A stretch of 33,292 nt of DNA from MED660 sp002691025 (lineage in GTDB: Bacteria > Myxococcota_A > UBA9160 > UBA4427). The stretch lies in assembly GCA_002170485.2 (NCBI GenBank), contig NHDZ02000164.1, forward strand, positions 1 through 33,292. Reading direction: 5' to 3'. The notes beneath the pieces are model-generated. The model did no database searches. It was not told the origin of the DNA and was given only the letters and a program-made list of their open reading frames with translations. Both the position numbers and the translations under genes were made by a program. Shown here in pieces: positions 16,870 through 24,839 of this stretch (positions within the stretch are counted from its first letter, which is position 1; the number at the start of each line of letters is the position of its first letter).

Positions 16870-17981
16870 ATATCCCGTTGGTGGATCTTTCCTTCCAGAC
16901 CCGGGCCATCGAGGCGGAGGTGCGTGAAGGTCTGGATCGCTTGATCGAGCAGGGCGATTTCATTCTCGGAAGAGCCGTGAAGGACTTTGAATCGGCCTAT
17001 GCGGATTTCTGCCAGGTCGATCATTGCGTGGGGATGGGCAATGGCACGGACGCCCTGGAATTCGCTTTGCGAGCCCTGGATGTGGGGCCGGGCGACGAAG
17101 TGATCCTGCCTGCCAATACCTTCATTGCATCGGCGCTGGCCGTCCTGCGCGCCGGAGCGAAGCCCGTCCTGGTGGATTCCGATGAAGAGCATCATCTGAT
17201 CGATGTGGGCGCCGCGGAAGGCCGCGTCTCGTCTCGGACCAAGGCGATTCTCGCGGTGGACCTTTTTGGTCAGATGGCGGATTGGGAAGCCCTTGAACAG
17301 GTGGCCGAGGCCTCGGGTGTGGCTCTGGTGGAAGACGCCGCCCAGGCTCAGGGCGCGACTCGAAATCAGCGGGCCGCCGGGTCTCTGGGAGACGTGTCGG
17401 CTACGAGCTTCTATCCTGGCAAGAACCTTGGCGCCTGGGGTGACGGCGGTGCGGCGACAACCCGTTCGGGTGAGATTGCCCAACGGCTGCGTTCGCTTCG
17501 CAACTACGGGAGCGAGATCAAGTACGAACATCCGGAAGTCGGTTTCAACTCGCGCCTGGATTCTTTCCAGGCCCTCGTGCTTCAAGCCAAGTTGGCCAGG
17601 CTGGGTGCATGGAATGAGCTTCGCCGTGAGGCGGCTCTTCGCTACGGCGAGCTGCTTGAGGGGATGGCGGGGGTTCGTCTTCCGGTTGTGCTGGAAGGCA
17701 ATGAGCCGGTGTGGCACATCTATGCCGTCCGGGTGTCTTCACGCGATGAGGTGCTCGCAAGGCTCAATCAATCAGGCATCGGAGCGATGATCCACTATCC
17801 CACGCCGATCCATCTGCAGGGGGCGTTTCGTGATCTGGGGCACCGTTCAGGCGATTTTCCGAAGACCGAGTGCGCCGCGCGTGAGATGATTTCCCTTCCT
17901 CTTTTTCCAGGCATTTCCGAGTCGCAGCAGGTTCGTGTGGTGGAGGTCTTGAAAGAGGCCCTGGATTCGATCGGAGGTTGA
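16866..17981 (+). CDS. DegT/DnrJ/EryC1-family PLP sugar aminotransferase (C3-type likely)
   Basis: A PLP-dependent transaminase of 371 residues that would aminate the keto sugar made by the preceding dehydrogenase. GNGTDALEFAL at 59-69, VEDAAQAQGA around the PLP-ring Asp157, and SFYPGKNLGAWGDGGA with the PLP-binding Lys186. The last motif closely resembles C3-aminotransferases such as QdtB/FdtB and WbpE-type enzymes. GGAG lies 6 bases before ATG. Its stop is directly followed by the STT3-like start with no spacer, so the genes are surely one transcript. No matching N-acetyltransferase is in the window; if the sugar is acetylated, that enzyme is elsewhere. Confidence 0.88.
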   Translation: MNIPLVDLSFQTRAIEAEVREGLDRLIEQGDFILGRAVKDFESAYADFCQVDHCVGMGNGTDALEFALRALDVGPGDEVILPANTFIASALAVLRAGAKPVLVDSDEEHHLIDVGAAEGRVSSRTKAILAVDLFGQMADWEALEQVAEASGVALVEDAAQAQGATRNQRAAGSLGDVSATSFYPGKNLGAWGDGGAATTRSGEIAQRLRSLRNYGSEIKYEHPEVGFNSRLDSFQALVLQAKLARLGAWNELRREAALRYGELLEGMAGVRLPVVLEGNEPVWHIYAVRVSSRDEVLARLNQSGIGAMIHYPTPIHLQGAFRDLGHRSGDFPKTECAAREMISLPLFPGISESQQVRVVEVLKEALDSIGG

Positions 17982-20219
17982 ATGCGTTGGCTTCCGCTGC
18001 TGGTCTTGATTGCACTGGTCTTGGCGGTGCGCATGTTGGGCTTCGAGTTCGTGTGGCTGGATGGGGAAACCATTTTCCCTCCGGCGGATGCCCAGTATCA
18101 CGTGCGTCGGGCGCTTTATACCTTCGAGAATTTCCCCTCTGCGCTGCTCTTTGATCCCTATGTGAACTTTCCGGGCGGAGCCCCGATCCCCTGGCCGCCT
18201 CTTTTCGATTTCGTGGTGGGTGGGGTGGCTTATTTCTGGGCCGATGATGTGTCGGGTTTTGAGCGGATTGCGGCTCTTTCAGCCCCTCTTTGCGCGGCGC
18301 TGGCCACGATTCCCATCTACCTGGCGGGCCGACGATTGGGGTCGCCGGCCGTGGGTTTTGCGGCGGTCTTCTTTTTTGCCTGGTTGCCCCTGGCGGTGAG
18401 TTATACGCGACTGGGAAATGCCGATCACCACGCCGCGGTTTCCATGATCGGGGCCTGGCTCCTCTATGCGGGGATGGCTCTTTCGGAGACCCAGGCTCCG
18501 TTTCGCAGGTTGGCGGCTTTTTCGGGCCTTCTTTTCCTCGCCCGGACTGCGTTGCTTCTGACCTGGCACGGCAGCTTGCTCTACATCGGTCTCATTGATG
18601 GATTGATCCTGCTTGCGGGTGTTCTCTCTGGGAGGCGGGCGCTCCTTGGATTGCAGACGGCGAGTCTGCTGGGGAGCCTTGTGATCGTGATGGCTCTGGT
18701 GGGCGTCTCACCGGAGCCACTGGGTGGACCCTATTCTTCGATTGCGTTGTCGTGGCTTGACGTATTGGCTCTTGGGGGCGTGGCCTGTGTGGCTTCCGTG
18801 GTTCTGGTGCAGGAGACACGCCGGCCCGGCCTGGGCGTGAAGCCCAGACTGCTTGCGGCGGTTTCGGCCGGTGTCCTCTTCGGGCTTGGCGTGGGGGTGT
18901 GGCCCGGCCCACGAGAGGGGCTCGCTCTGGCGCTTGGTTTCCTTACCCTCTCGGATGGAGTGGGTGACATGACGGCGGAGCAGAGCCCGCTCTTCAGCAT
19001 GGGAGGGCGTGACGCCCTGCGGTCGGCCACGCTTTCCTGGGGCTACTTCGCGTATCTGTTGCCTTTTGCGCCAGCGGCGGCGGCCTGGGCTGCCCTTCGG
19101 CGCGGGGCCTCCTCGGCCACGCAATCCGCGGCCGTGTATCTCCTGATGTTCAGCCTCGTCCTCGGCTTGTTGACTCTGGGTCAGCGGAGGTATGGAAACG
19201 ATTTTGCCCCGGCCGCTGCGTTGCTGTTTGGATTTGCCGCGGTGGCTTCGGTGGAAGGGGTGATCAGACGTGTGTCCCCGGGCCGGAGTATTTTCCGCAC
19301 CTTCCTGGTTTCCATGGGCGCCTTTGCCCTGATCCTGATTCTTTTCTGGCCCGCCCTGGAGACGGTGTACCGGCCTCGAGCCCAGGGGTCCTGGGCCGCT
19401 CTCTCCGGTGATCCGCGTCCGCGGCGGGATGTCGACACCAGTGTGGCGCGCACCCTGCATGATTTCCTGCACGATGTCCGGCGGCTCACTCCAAAGACCT
19501 CCGGTTATCTGGGTGGGGCAGAAGAGCCGGAATACGGTGTGATTTCACCGCCGAATCTGGGCCACGCCATTCAGTATGAGGCCCGGCGCCCCACCGCGAC
19601 CGATCCCTTCTGGTGGTATATCGGGCCTGAGAATTGGGATCGGTCAATGGCCTTTCTGGAGGCTCAGGATGAGTCGGAGGCCCTGGTTCGGGCTCAGGAA
19701 CTCGAAGCGCGTTATGTGGTGACGAGTGAAGAGGCTCTTCCGTCTACTGTGGTGGGTCGATTGCACAGGCATGACGGCTCGGGGTCCGGTGCGCGGTCCG
19801 GACTGGGCCATTTCCGTCTGGTGGCGGAATCGAAACCCGGGGGTCTGGGTCTGGGGGCGATCTTTCATGGGCCTCAACCGGATGCGGTGGCCTACAAGCT
19901 TTTCGAAATCGTACCGGGGGCCCGACTTGAGGTTCAGGCCGCGCCCGGGACACGCGTGGCGGCTCGCATCGACTTGATCACCAACCAGGGCCGTGAGTTC
20001 AGCTATCGGAGTTCGGCCAGAGTGGACCCGGCAGGGTGGGCTCGGCTGACCTTGCCCTATGCGACGGAGCGGCCCAGAGGCCCAGGTGCTCGTTCGGGCG
20101 CTGTGTCCTTCTACCGGATCCAGGTGGGGGACCAGGGTCAAGTGTTGCGTGTCCGCGAATCCGATGTCCAGGCGGGGCGGGTGATTCGACTGGATTCACC
20201 TCTTGCGCCGCGCCTCTGA
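17982..20219 (+). CDS. STT3/AglB/PglB-like oligosaccharyltransferase, WWDYG motif altered
   Basis: A 745-residue membrane protein with many hydrophobic helices to about 460 and a periplasmic C-terminal domain. Family features: PPADAQYHVRR with the first catalytic Asp36; YTRLGNADHH with Asp148, like the archaeal DHH form; TAEQSPLF with Glu333 in the fifth external loop (TIxE-like); and QRRYGNDFAP with the conserved Arg near 403. The family's acceptor-binding WWDYG is expected before the GH...ARRP segment, but here residues 519-527 read GVISPPNLG, then HAIQYEARRPTATDP. The signature Trp and Asp are therefore absent. GGAGG sits 5 bases before the ATG, which abuts the aminotransferase stop. STT3 homologues move a lipid-linked glycan to Asn; with this change the acceptor rule, or even the reaction, may differ. 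Confidence 0.8.
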   Translation: MRWLPLLVLIALVLAVRMLGFEFVWLDGETIFPPADAQYHVRRALYTFENFPSALLFDPYVNFPGGAPIPWPPLFDFVVGGVAYFWADDVSGFERIAALSAPLCAALATIPIYLAGRRLGSPAVGFAAVFFFAWLPLAVSYTRLGNADHHAAVSMIGAWLLYAGMALSETQAPFRRLAAFSGLLFLARTALLLTWHGSLLYIGLIDGLILLAGVLSGRRALLGLQTASLLGSLVIVMALVGVSPEPLGGPYSSIALSWLDVLALGGVACVASVVLVQETRRPGLGVKPRLLAAVSAGVLFGLGVGVWPGPREGLALALGFLTLSDGVGDMTAEQSPLFSMGGRDALRSATLSWGYFAYLLPFAPAAAAWAALRRGASSATQSAAVYLLMFSLVLGLLTLGQRRYGNDFAPAAALLFGFAAVASVEGVIRRVSPGRSIFRTFLVSMGAFALILILFWPALETVYRPRAQGSWAALSGDPRPRRDVDTSVARTLHDFLHDVRRLTPKTSGYLGGAEEPEYGVISPPNLGHAIQYEARRPTATDPFWWYIGPENWDRSMAFLEAQDESEALVRAQELEARYVVTSEEALPSTVVGRLHRHDGSGSGARSGLGHFRLVAESKPGGLGLGAIFHGPQPDAVAYKLFEIVPGARLEVQAAPGTRVAARIDLITNQGREFSYRSSARVDPAGWARLTLPYATERPRGPGARSGAVSFYRIQVGDQGQVLRVRESDVQAGRVIRLDSPLAPRL

Positions 20220-20230
20220 GCCCATGGCTT

Positions 20231-21928
20231 TCAAGAGCCCTCGTCGTCCCGCGAGGTGAGTTTGAAGCGTCCGTCGAAGTGCAGTGTGTGGGGCTTGTCG
20301 ATGACGACACTGTAGAAGGCCACCCGGTCACTTCCGTCGCGATGACTGTCGATCCGGGCACCGAGTTCGGGGTGGGCTCGTGCTGCAATCAGCAGTGACG
20401 GTCCGATTCCCATCAGGTCGTATTCCGGGCCGTGAACGAGATAGGTGGTCTGCTTGTCGCCGTCGAAATCCCAGGTGCCCTTCCGAGCCACCTGGTGTGG
20501 GATGCCCCAGATCGGTTCGATCATCTCGGCTCGCTCGGTCAGGAAAAGAAGCGGTTCGTGAAATCCCCAATCAAGGCTGACCACACGGGCCTGGGGTTGG
20601 GCATCGAGTCTGGCCGCCAGGTCTGTGAGTTCGGCACTGAAGCGACCCCGACCGCCAGTCTGGGCGATGTCGGAACGGGTTTCGAGGATCACATTCAGGT
20701 TTCCCAGGACCAGGAGACCAAGGGCGAACACCACACCGGTGCGGCCCAGCGTACGCCACAAGGGTGTGAAACGATTCTGCCACAGGTCTACGGCCGCGCA
20801 GGCCACGATCAGTTGAACGAGAGGAAGGAGATTGAGTTGGTGGTGGGCGCGAACCGCACCGGGGAGAGCCAGCATGGCGAGAACCAGAAGGCCTGTCGTG
20901 ACCAGAAGGAAGAGCCGCGGGTCCTGACGGATGCTGGCTTCTTTTTCCTCACGCAACGTCCATGCGAGTTTCGTGCACAGGATGAAGGCGGCCGCGAGCG
21001 CAATGAGCCCGAGCCCACTGCCTGGGCTTTGTGCCGCGGGTGTGTCTTCGAAAATCCCGCCGGTCAGCATGACCCGGTGGAATTGAGATCCATCCAGGAC
21101 GTGTCGGAGAACATCGAACCGGAAGGATAGATCGCCTCGGTTGCTGACCGCCTGTGTGCTCGCCAGGAGTTCGAAGCTGGAGAACAGCATGGGGAGCGCC
21201 GTGAGGATCAGTCCAAGAGTGCCCGCCACCACGGCGCCCCGTTTTTCCTGCCAGGCTCTTCTCAGGAGCCCGGGTTGGCCGATGAGAAGAGCAAGGCCGG
21301 CGCAAGCGAGGATCAAGACGAAATCAGCCCGACTGTAGATGCCCAGCCCGAGAGTGAGTCCCCCGACAGCCGCCGCGAGGGTGGCGCGAAGCGATGAAGG
21401 CGTCTGCCAGGCGATGATCACGGCCAGGGCGCCCGCGGCCCGGCACAGGAAGTTGGTGGTAAAAGGTCCCCACTCGAATTGGCTGAAGAAATAGAAGCTC
21501 GGGTCGGAAGCCACCAAGGCGCCCATGAGGATGGCCGCGGGGGTGCCGAAGATTCGGGCGGCCCACAACATGGCCAGAAGGAGGGCGACAAGAGCGGTGG
21601 AAAGTGTGGCGGTCCGAAGCACTCGGAGGTGGGTTCCTCCCAGGGCGAACGCCGGAATCAGGAGTTGGCTTTTCAAGGAGCCCAGATAGGCGGCGTTGCG
21701 GGTGGGGAAGGGCCTTCCCGCGAGTTCGACACTGCGTACGCTGGCCGGATGGTCACCGGCGCGGTTCGGCTCTACGAAGCCGCGCGCCTGCTGGGCGAGA
21801 AAGGCCTCATCGTAGTAGAGGCCGAGATCTTCGATGGCGGGCAGGGCAGAGAACACCACGCAAAGAGAGAAGAGAGCCCAGGCCCAGACCAGGGGGCGAG
21901 CGGAGGGTTTGTGGGTCGGTGAAGTCAA
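20231..21928 (-). CDS. GT-C-type polytopic glycosyltransferase (GT39-like)
   Basis: A 565-residue multispan protein. One N-terminal helix is followed by LGLYYDEAFLAQQARGF with the Asp-Glu pair expected for GT-C catalysis, then around ten hydrophobic segments and a soluble tail of about 130 residues. In the family this fold transfers sugars from polyprenyl-phosphate donors outside the cytoplasm. DPSFYFFSQFEWGP near 145 is an aromatic loop after an early helix. The start is TTG at 21928, ten bases past the stop of the methyltransferase gene, with GAGGG in between. It is last in a minus-strand unit with a methyltransferase and a GT2 enzyme and ends 11 bp from the convergent STT3-like gene. Substrates unknown. 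Confidence 0.65.
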   Translation of the reverse strand: MTSPTHKPSARPLVWAWALFSLCVVFSALPAIEDLGLYYDEAFLAQQARGFVEPNRAGDHPASVRSVELAGRPFPTRNAAYLGSLKSQLLIPAFALGGTHLRVLRTATLSTALVALLLAMLWAARIFGTPAAILMGALVASDPSFYFFSQFEWGPFTTNFLCRAAGALAVIIAWQTPSSLRATLAAAVGGLTLGLGIYSRADFVLILACAGLALLIGQPGLLRRAWQEKRGAVVAGTLGLILTALPMLFSSFELLASTQAVSNRGDLSFRFDVLRHVLDGSQFHRVMLTGGIFEDTPAAQSPGSGLGLIALAAAFILCTKLAWTLREEKEASIRQDPRLFLLVTTGLLVLAMLALPGAVRAHHQLNLLPLVQLIVACAAVDLWQNRFTPLWRTLGRTGVVFALGLLVLGNLNVILETRSDIAQTGGRGRFSAELTDLAARLDAQPQARVVSLDWGFHEPLLFLTERAEMIEPIWGIPHQVARKGTWDFDGDKQTTYLVHGPEYDLMGIGPSLLIAARAHPELGARIDSHRDGSDRVAFYSVVIDKPHTLHFDGRFKLTSRDDEGS

Positions 21929-21937
21929 CAGGCGCCC

Positions 21938-22540
21938 TCAACCCAGTCCAAGTCGGGTCAGGAAGTGCAGTCCGCGGTCGAAGAACAGATTGAAGGGGCG
22001 TGGGTAGAGACGGAGGTTGGAGCGGAAGACCTCGATGTTCAGCGCGTGCTCGGTCCATTGCTCTCGCCACTCGGCTTCGGACCAGTAGGTATAGGGGAGG
22101 GCGACTCCATGCCGTGCGTTGCCCACCCGATCCATGAACCGGAGGGTCTCCTGTGCCAGCAGACCGTTTCGAAGATGGTCCTTGATGATGAGGTGGTTCC
22201 GAGCGACCCGTCGGGCTTCCGAGAGCAGTTGCCCCGGGTCGGCACTGTGGTGGACTGTATCCACCATGAGGACGACATCCACCGCCTCATCGTTTTCGGG
22301 CAGGTGCAGGCCGTCGTATTCCACGACTTCGATCTGCGCATCGGGTCGGAGCAGCACGTCCGTGCCTCGGATGACGAGATCGGGTCGCAAGGCACTCAGT
22401 CTCCGGGCCAGGCTGCCGTCGCCGCAGCCCACATCCAGCACGGAGACGGCCTGGGGCATGACTTCCGCCAATTGATGGGCCAGGACCCTCGAGCGCCTTT
22501 CGGCCACGTATCCGTCATGGAGTCGTTCGAGCCCGCTCAA
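21938..22540 (-). CDS. Class I SAM-dependent methyltransferase
   Basis: A 200-residue cytoplasmic methyltransferase. The SAM-binding motif VLDVGCGDG is at 34-42, TDVL marks the acidic end of the second strand, and DVVLMVDTVHHSADP gives the post-motif region. It belongs to the small UbiE/type-11-like group whose substrates cannot be predicted from sequence. The start is TTG at 22540, overlapping the upstream GT2 stop as TTGA, so it is probably translationally coupled. Placed between a GT2 and a GT-C gene, it may O-methylate a sugar or a lipid carrier intermediate; that is inference from context. Confidence 0.8.
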   Translation of the reverse strand: MSGLERLHDGYVAERRSRVLAHQLAEVMPQAVSVLDVGCGDGSLARRLSALRPDLVIRGTDVLLRPDAQIEVVEYDGLHLPENDEAVDVVLMVDTVHHSADPGQLLSEARRVARNHLIIKDHLRNGLLAQETLRFMDRVGNARHGVALPYTYWSEAEWREQWTEHALNIEVFRSNLRLYPRPFNLFFDRGLHFLTRLGLG

Positions 22541-23718
22541 CGCCGATCCATTCCGAGAAGGCTGGTGAAGAATCCGGAGAGAATCGTCTGGAAGCCCAGG
22601 GCAGCCAGGGTGACTCCGGGAATCACGCCGCGTAGAGTCGCCGCATAGTCGAGGTCTCCGAAGCCGACTTCGCGCCAGCTCCAGGCCGCGGCCCCGATCA
22701 GAAGCACCCCGCCGGCGAGAGCTGCGAGTCCCACCAGAAGTCCTCGCTCCAGGGTGGCCAGCCTGAAGAAGCGCTCAAGGCGTGAGTCCCAGGGGAGGAG
22801 ACCTGCGCCGATCGCGTAGGCTTTGCTCATGATGGCGAAGAGAATGGATTGGAAGCCCATGAGCAGGCAAAGGCTTGCCACGAGGAGCGTATGCACACCC
22901 AGACGAGCGCCTGCGATCTCGAGTCCGGGATAGGCCAGCGCGTAGCCCAGCACCCCTAGACCCATGAGCAGACAACCGGGGAAGAGGAAGAGCCAGCGCG
23001 GGCTGTAGAGCAGGAAGAGACGGAGGGTTCGCCAGCCATCTCGGAAGGTGCGCAGGTGGGGCCCGTGCTGTTTGCGTCCGTCCGGGTGCAGGGTGATCGG
23101 GACTTCGGTGATCCGAGCGCCCAGGAGTGCGGACTTGATGATCATTTCCGTGGCGAATTCCATGCCCGTGCAGCGAAGGTCGAGTCTCTCGTAGAGATCT
23201 CGTGTGAAGCCGCGAAGGCCACAGTACGCGTCCTGAACCGGGACATCGAACATGCCTCGGGCGAGTCGGGAGAGCAGGGGGTTGCCAAACCAGCGGTGTA
23301 GAGGCGGCATGGCGCCCGGGAGGATCCTTCCCCCACCCGAAGGCATTCGGCAGCCTTGAACGAGTTCGGCTCCCTCGCGTAGAGCGGAAAGGAAGTGGGG
23401 GATCTCCGAGAAGTCATAGCTGTCGTCCGCATCCCCCATCACGATGAAGCGGCCGCGTGCCGCCTCGATTCCGCCCATGAGGGCGTGGCCGTAGCCCTTG
23501 GAGGCGACGTGAACGACACGGGCACCGAGATCCCGGGCCAGTTCGGGGCAGCCGTCTTCGCTTCCGTTGTCCGCCACGATGACTTCGCCGCGAGCGCCGC
23601 ACGCAACGAAGGCGGCCTGCGCCTTACGGATACAAACCGCCAGCGTGTCCGCCTCGTTGAGACAGGGCATGACCACGCTGAGCTCAATGGTCGGGTCTGC
23701 TTCGGTTCGTTCCACCAC
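22537..23718 (-). CDS. GT2 glycosyltransferase with C-terminal membrane domain
   Basis: A 393-residue protein. The cytoplasmic GT-A domain has VVMPCLNEADT at 15-25, VADNGSEDG near 48-56, GKGYGHA-like SKGYGHAL near 73-80, and MGDADDSYDF with the metal motif at 96-99. QDAYCGLRGF is the family's C-terminal element. From about 240 there are four hydrophobic segments, the usual membrane anchor of undecaprenyl-phosphate sugar synthases of the DPM/GtrB class. I chose GTG at 23718, preceded by GGGGTAGG; the open frame runs to 23802 but would overlap the divergent galE start. It leads a three-gene unit with the methyltransferase and a GT-C protein, and probably makes a lipid-linked sugar for the latter. 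Confidence 0.83.
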   Translation of the reverse strand: MVERTEADPTIELSVVMPCLNEADTLAVCIRKAQAAFVACGARGEVIVADNGSEDGCPELARDLGARVVHVASKGYGHALMGGIEAARGRFIVMGDADDSYDFSEIPHFLSALREGAELVQGCRMPSGGGRILPGAMPPLHRWFGNPLLSRLARGMFDVPVQDAYCGLRGFTRDLYERLDLRCTGMEFATEMIIKSALLGARITEVPITLHPDGRKQHGPHLRTFRDGWRTLRLFLLYSPRWLFLFPGCLLMGLGVLGYALAYPGLEIAGARLGVHTLLVASLCLLMGFQSILFAIMSKAYAIGAGLLPWDSRLERFFRLATLERGLLVGLAALAGGVLLIGAAAWSWREVGFGDLDYAATLRGVIPGVTLAALGFQTILSGFFTSLLGMDRR

Positions 23719-23801
23719 GGGGAAGCCTACCCCACGCCGATCCCGATCGCCGGGCTCCCAGGGGCCAATTATGCGACGCGTGGTGTATGATTCGGGGCAC
23801 A

Positions 23802-24830
23802 ATGAGTGCTGACAGTCTCGCTTCGCCCGATTTCAGACAGCCCGAGGGTCCGATCCTGGTGGTGGGCGGGGCCGGATATATCGGGAGCCACACCGTGCGT
23901 ATGCTCGAGGAAGGGGGAATCCCCGTCGTCGTGCTCGATGACCTGTCCTCGGGTCACCGGGGGGTGGTTCGCGCCCCGCTGATTGAAGCCAGTCTGCTGG
24001 ATCGGGACGCGCTGGCCGCGGCCTTCGAAGAATGGCGGCCGCGCTCCGTGATGCACTTTGCGGCGCGGTGCCTGGTGGGCGAGTCGGTGGAGAACCCCTC
24101 ACTCTACTACCAGGAAAACGTGCAAGGGGCCTGGAACCTTCTCGAGGCGATGCGGGCCAGTGATTGTCAGGAACTGGTTTTTTCATCGACCTGCGCGACC
24201 TACGGTGTTCCCGTTGCGGTCCCGATCACCGAAGAAAACCCTCAAGTGCCCATCAACCCCTATGGGCGGACCAAGCTCCACATCGAGCACATGATGCAGG
24301 ACTATTCCCGGGCCTACGGGCTGCGTTTTGCCGCTTTGCGGTATTTCAATGCGGCGGGAGCGGCTCCGGGTGGGGATCTGGGCGAAGACCATGATCCCGA
24401 GACCCATTTGATTCCGTTGGTGATGCAGGTCGCGCTGGGGCAGCGGGAATCCATCATGATTTTCGGAGACGACTATCCCACGCCGGATGGCACCTGTGTC
24501 CGCGACTACATCCACATCCTGGATCTCGCGGATGCCCACCTGCGGGCGCTTGGGCGGCTTCAGGAGGGTGAAAAGCAGATCGCCTGCAATCTGGGGACGG
24601 GCGAGGGGTACTCGGTCAAGCAAGTCATTGACGTGGCGCGTACTGTCACAGGCCACGCGATCCCGGCCGTCCAGGGTCCCCGTCGGCCGGGTGATCCGCC
24701 GGAGTTGGTGAGTGGCGGGTCACTGGCGCGCGATCTCCTGGGTTGGTGGCCGACTCGCTCCTCTTTGGAGGAGATCGTTCGGGATGCCTGGCGATTCCAT
24801 CAGGCTCATCCCCATGGCTATGACGACTGA
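23802..24830 (+). CDS. galE: UDP-glucose 4-epimerase GalE
   Basis: An extended short-chain dehydrogenase of 342 residues interconverting UDP-Glc and UDP-Gal, possibly also the GlcNAc/GalNAc pair. The NAD motif GGAGYIGSH is at 22-30; FSSTCATYG and PYGRTK give the catalytic Ser/Thr and the Tyr154/Lys158 pair; RYFNAAGA and GTCVRDYIHILDLA are GalE signatures. ATG at 23802 fits the family's N-terminus; an ATG at 23787 would add five residues. A TATGAT hexamer at 23786-23791 resembles a -10 box but sits too close to the start to be persuasive. GalE would supply galacto-configured donors for the glycosyltransferases around it. Nine bases separate it from the next gene. Confidence 0.93.
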   Translation: MSADSLASPDFRQPEGPILVVGGAGYIGSHTVRMLEEGGIPVVVLDDLSSGHRGVVRAPLIEASLLDRDALAAAFEEWRPRSVMHFAARCLVGESVENPSLYYQENVQGAWNLLEAMRASDCQELVFSSTCATYGVPVAVPITEENPQVPINPYGRTKLHIEHMMQDYSRAYGLRFAALRYFNAAGAAPGGDLGEDHDPETHLIPLVMQVALGQRESIMIFGDDYPTPDGTCVRDYIHILDLADAHLRALGRLQEGEKQIACNLGTGEGYSVKQVIDVARTVTGHAIPAVQGPRRPGDPPELVSGGSLARDLLGWWPTRSSLEEIVRDAWRFHQAHPHGYDD

Positions 24831-24839
24831 ACGATCTCG

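Noticed and set aside
23786..23791. TATGAT as a -10 box for galE
   Set aside because: Only 10 bases before the start codon and no -35 at proper spacing.
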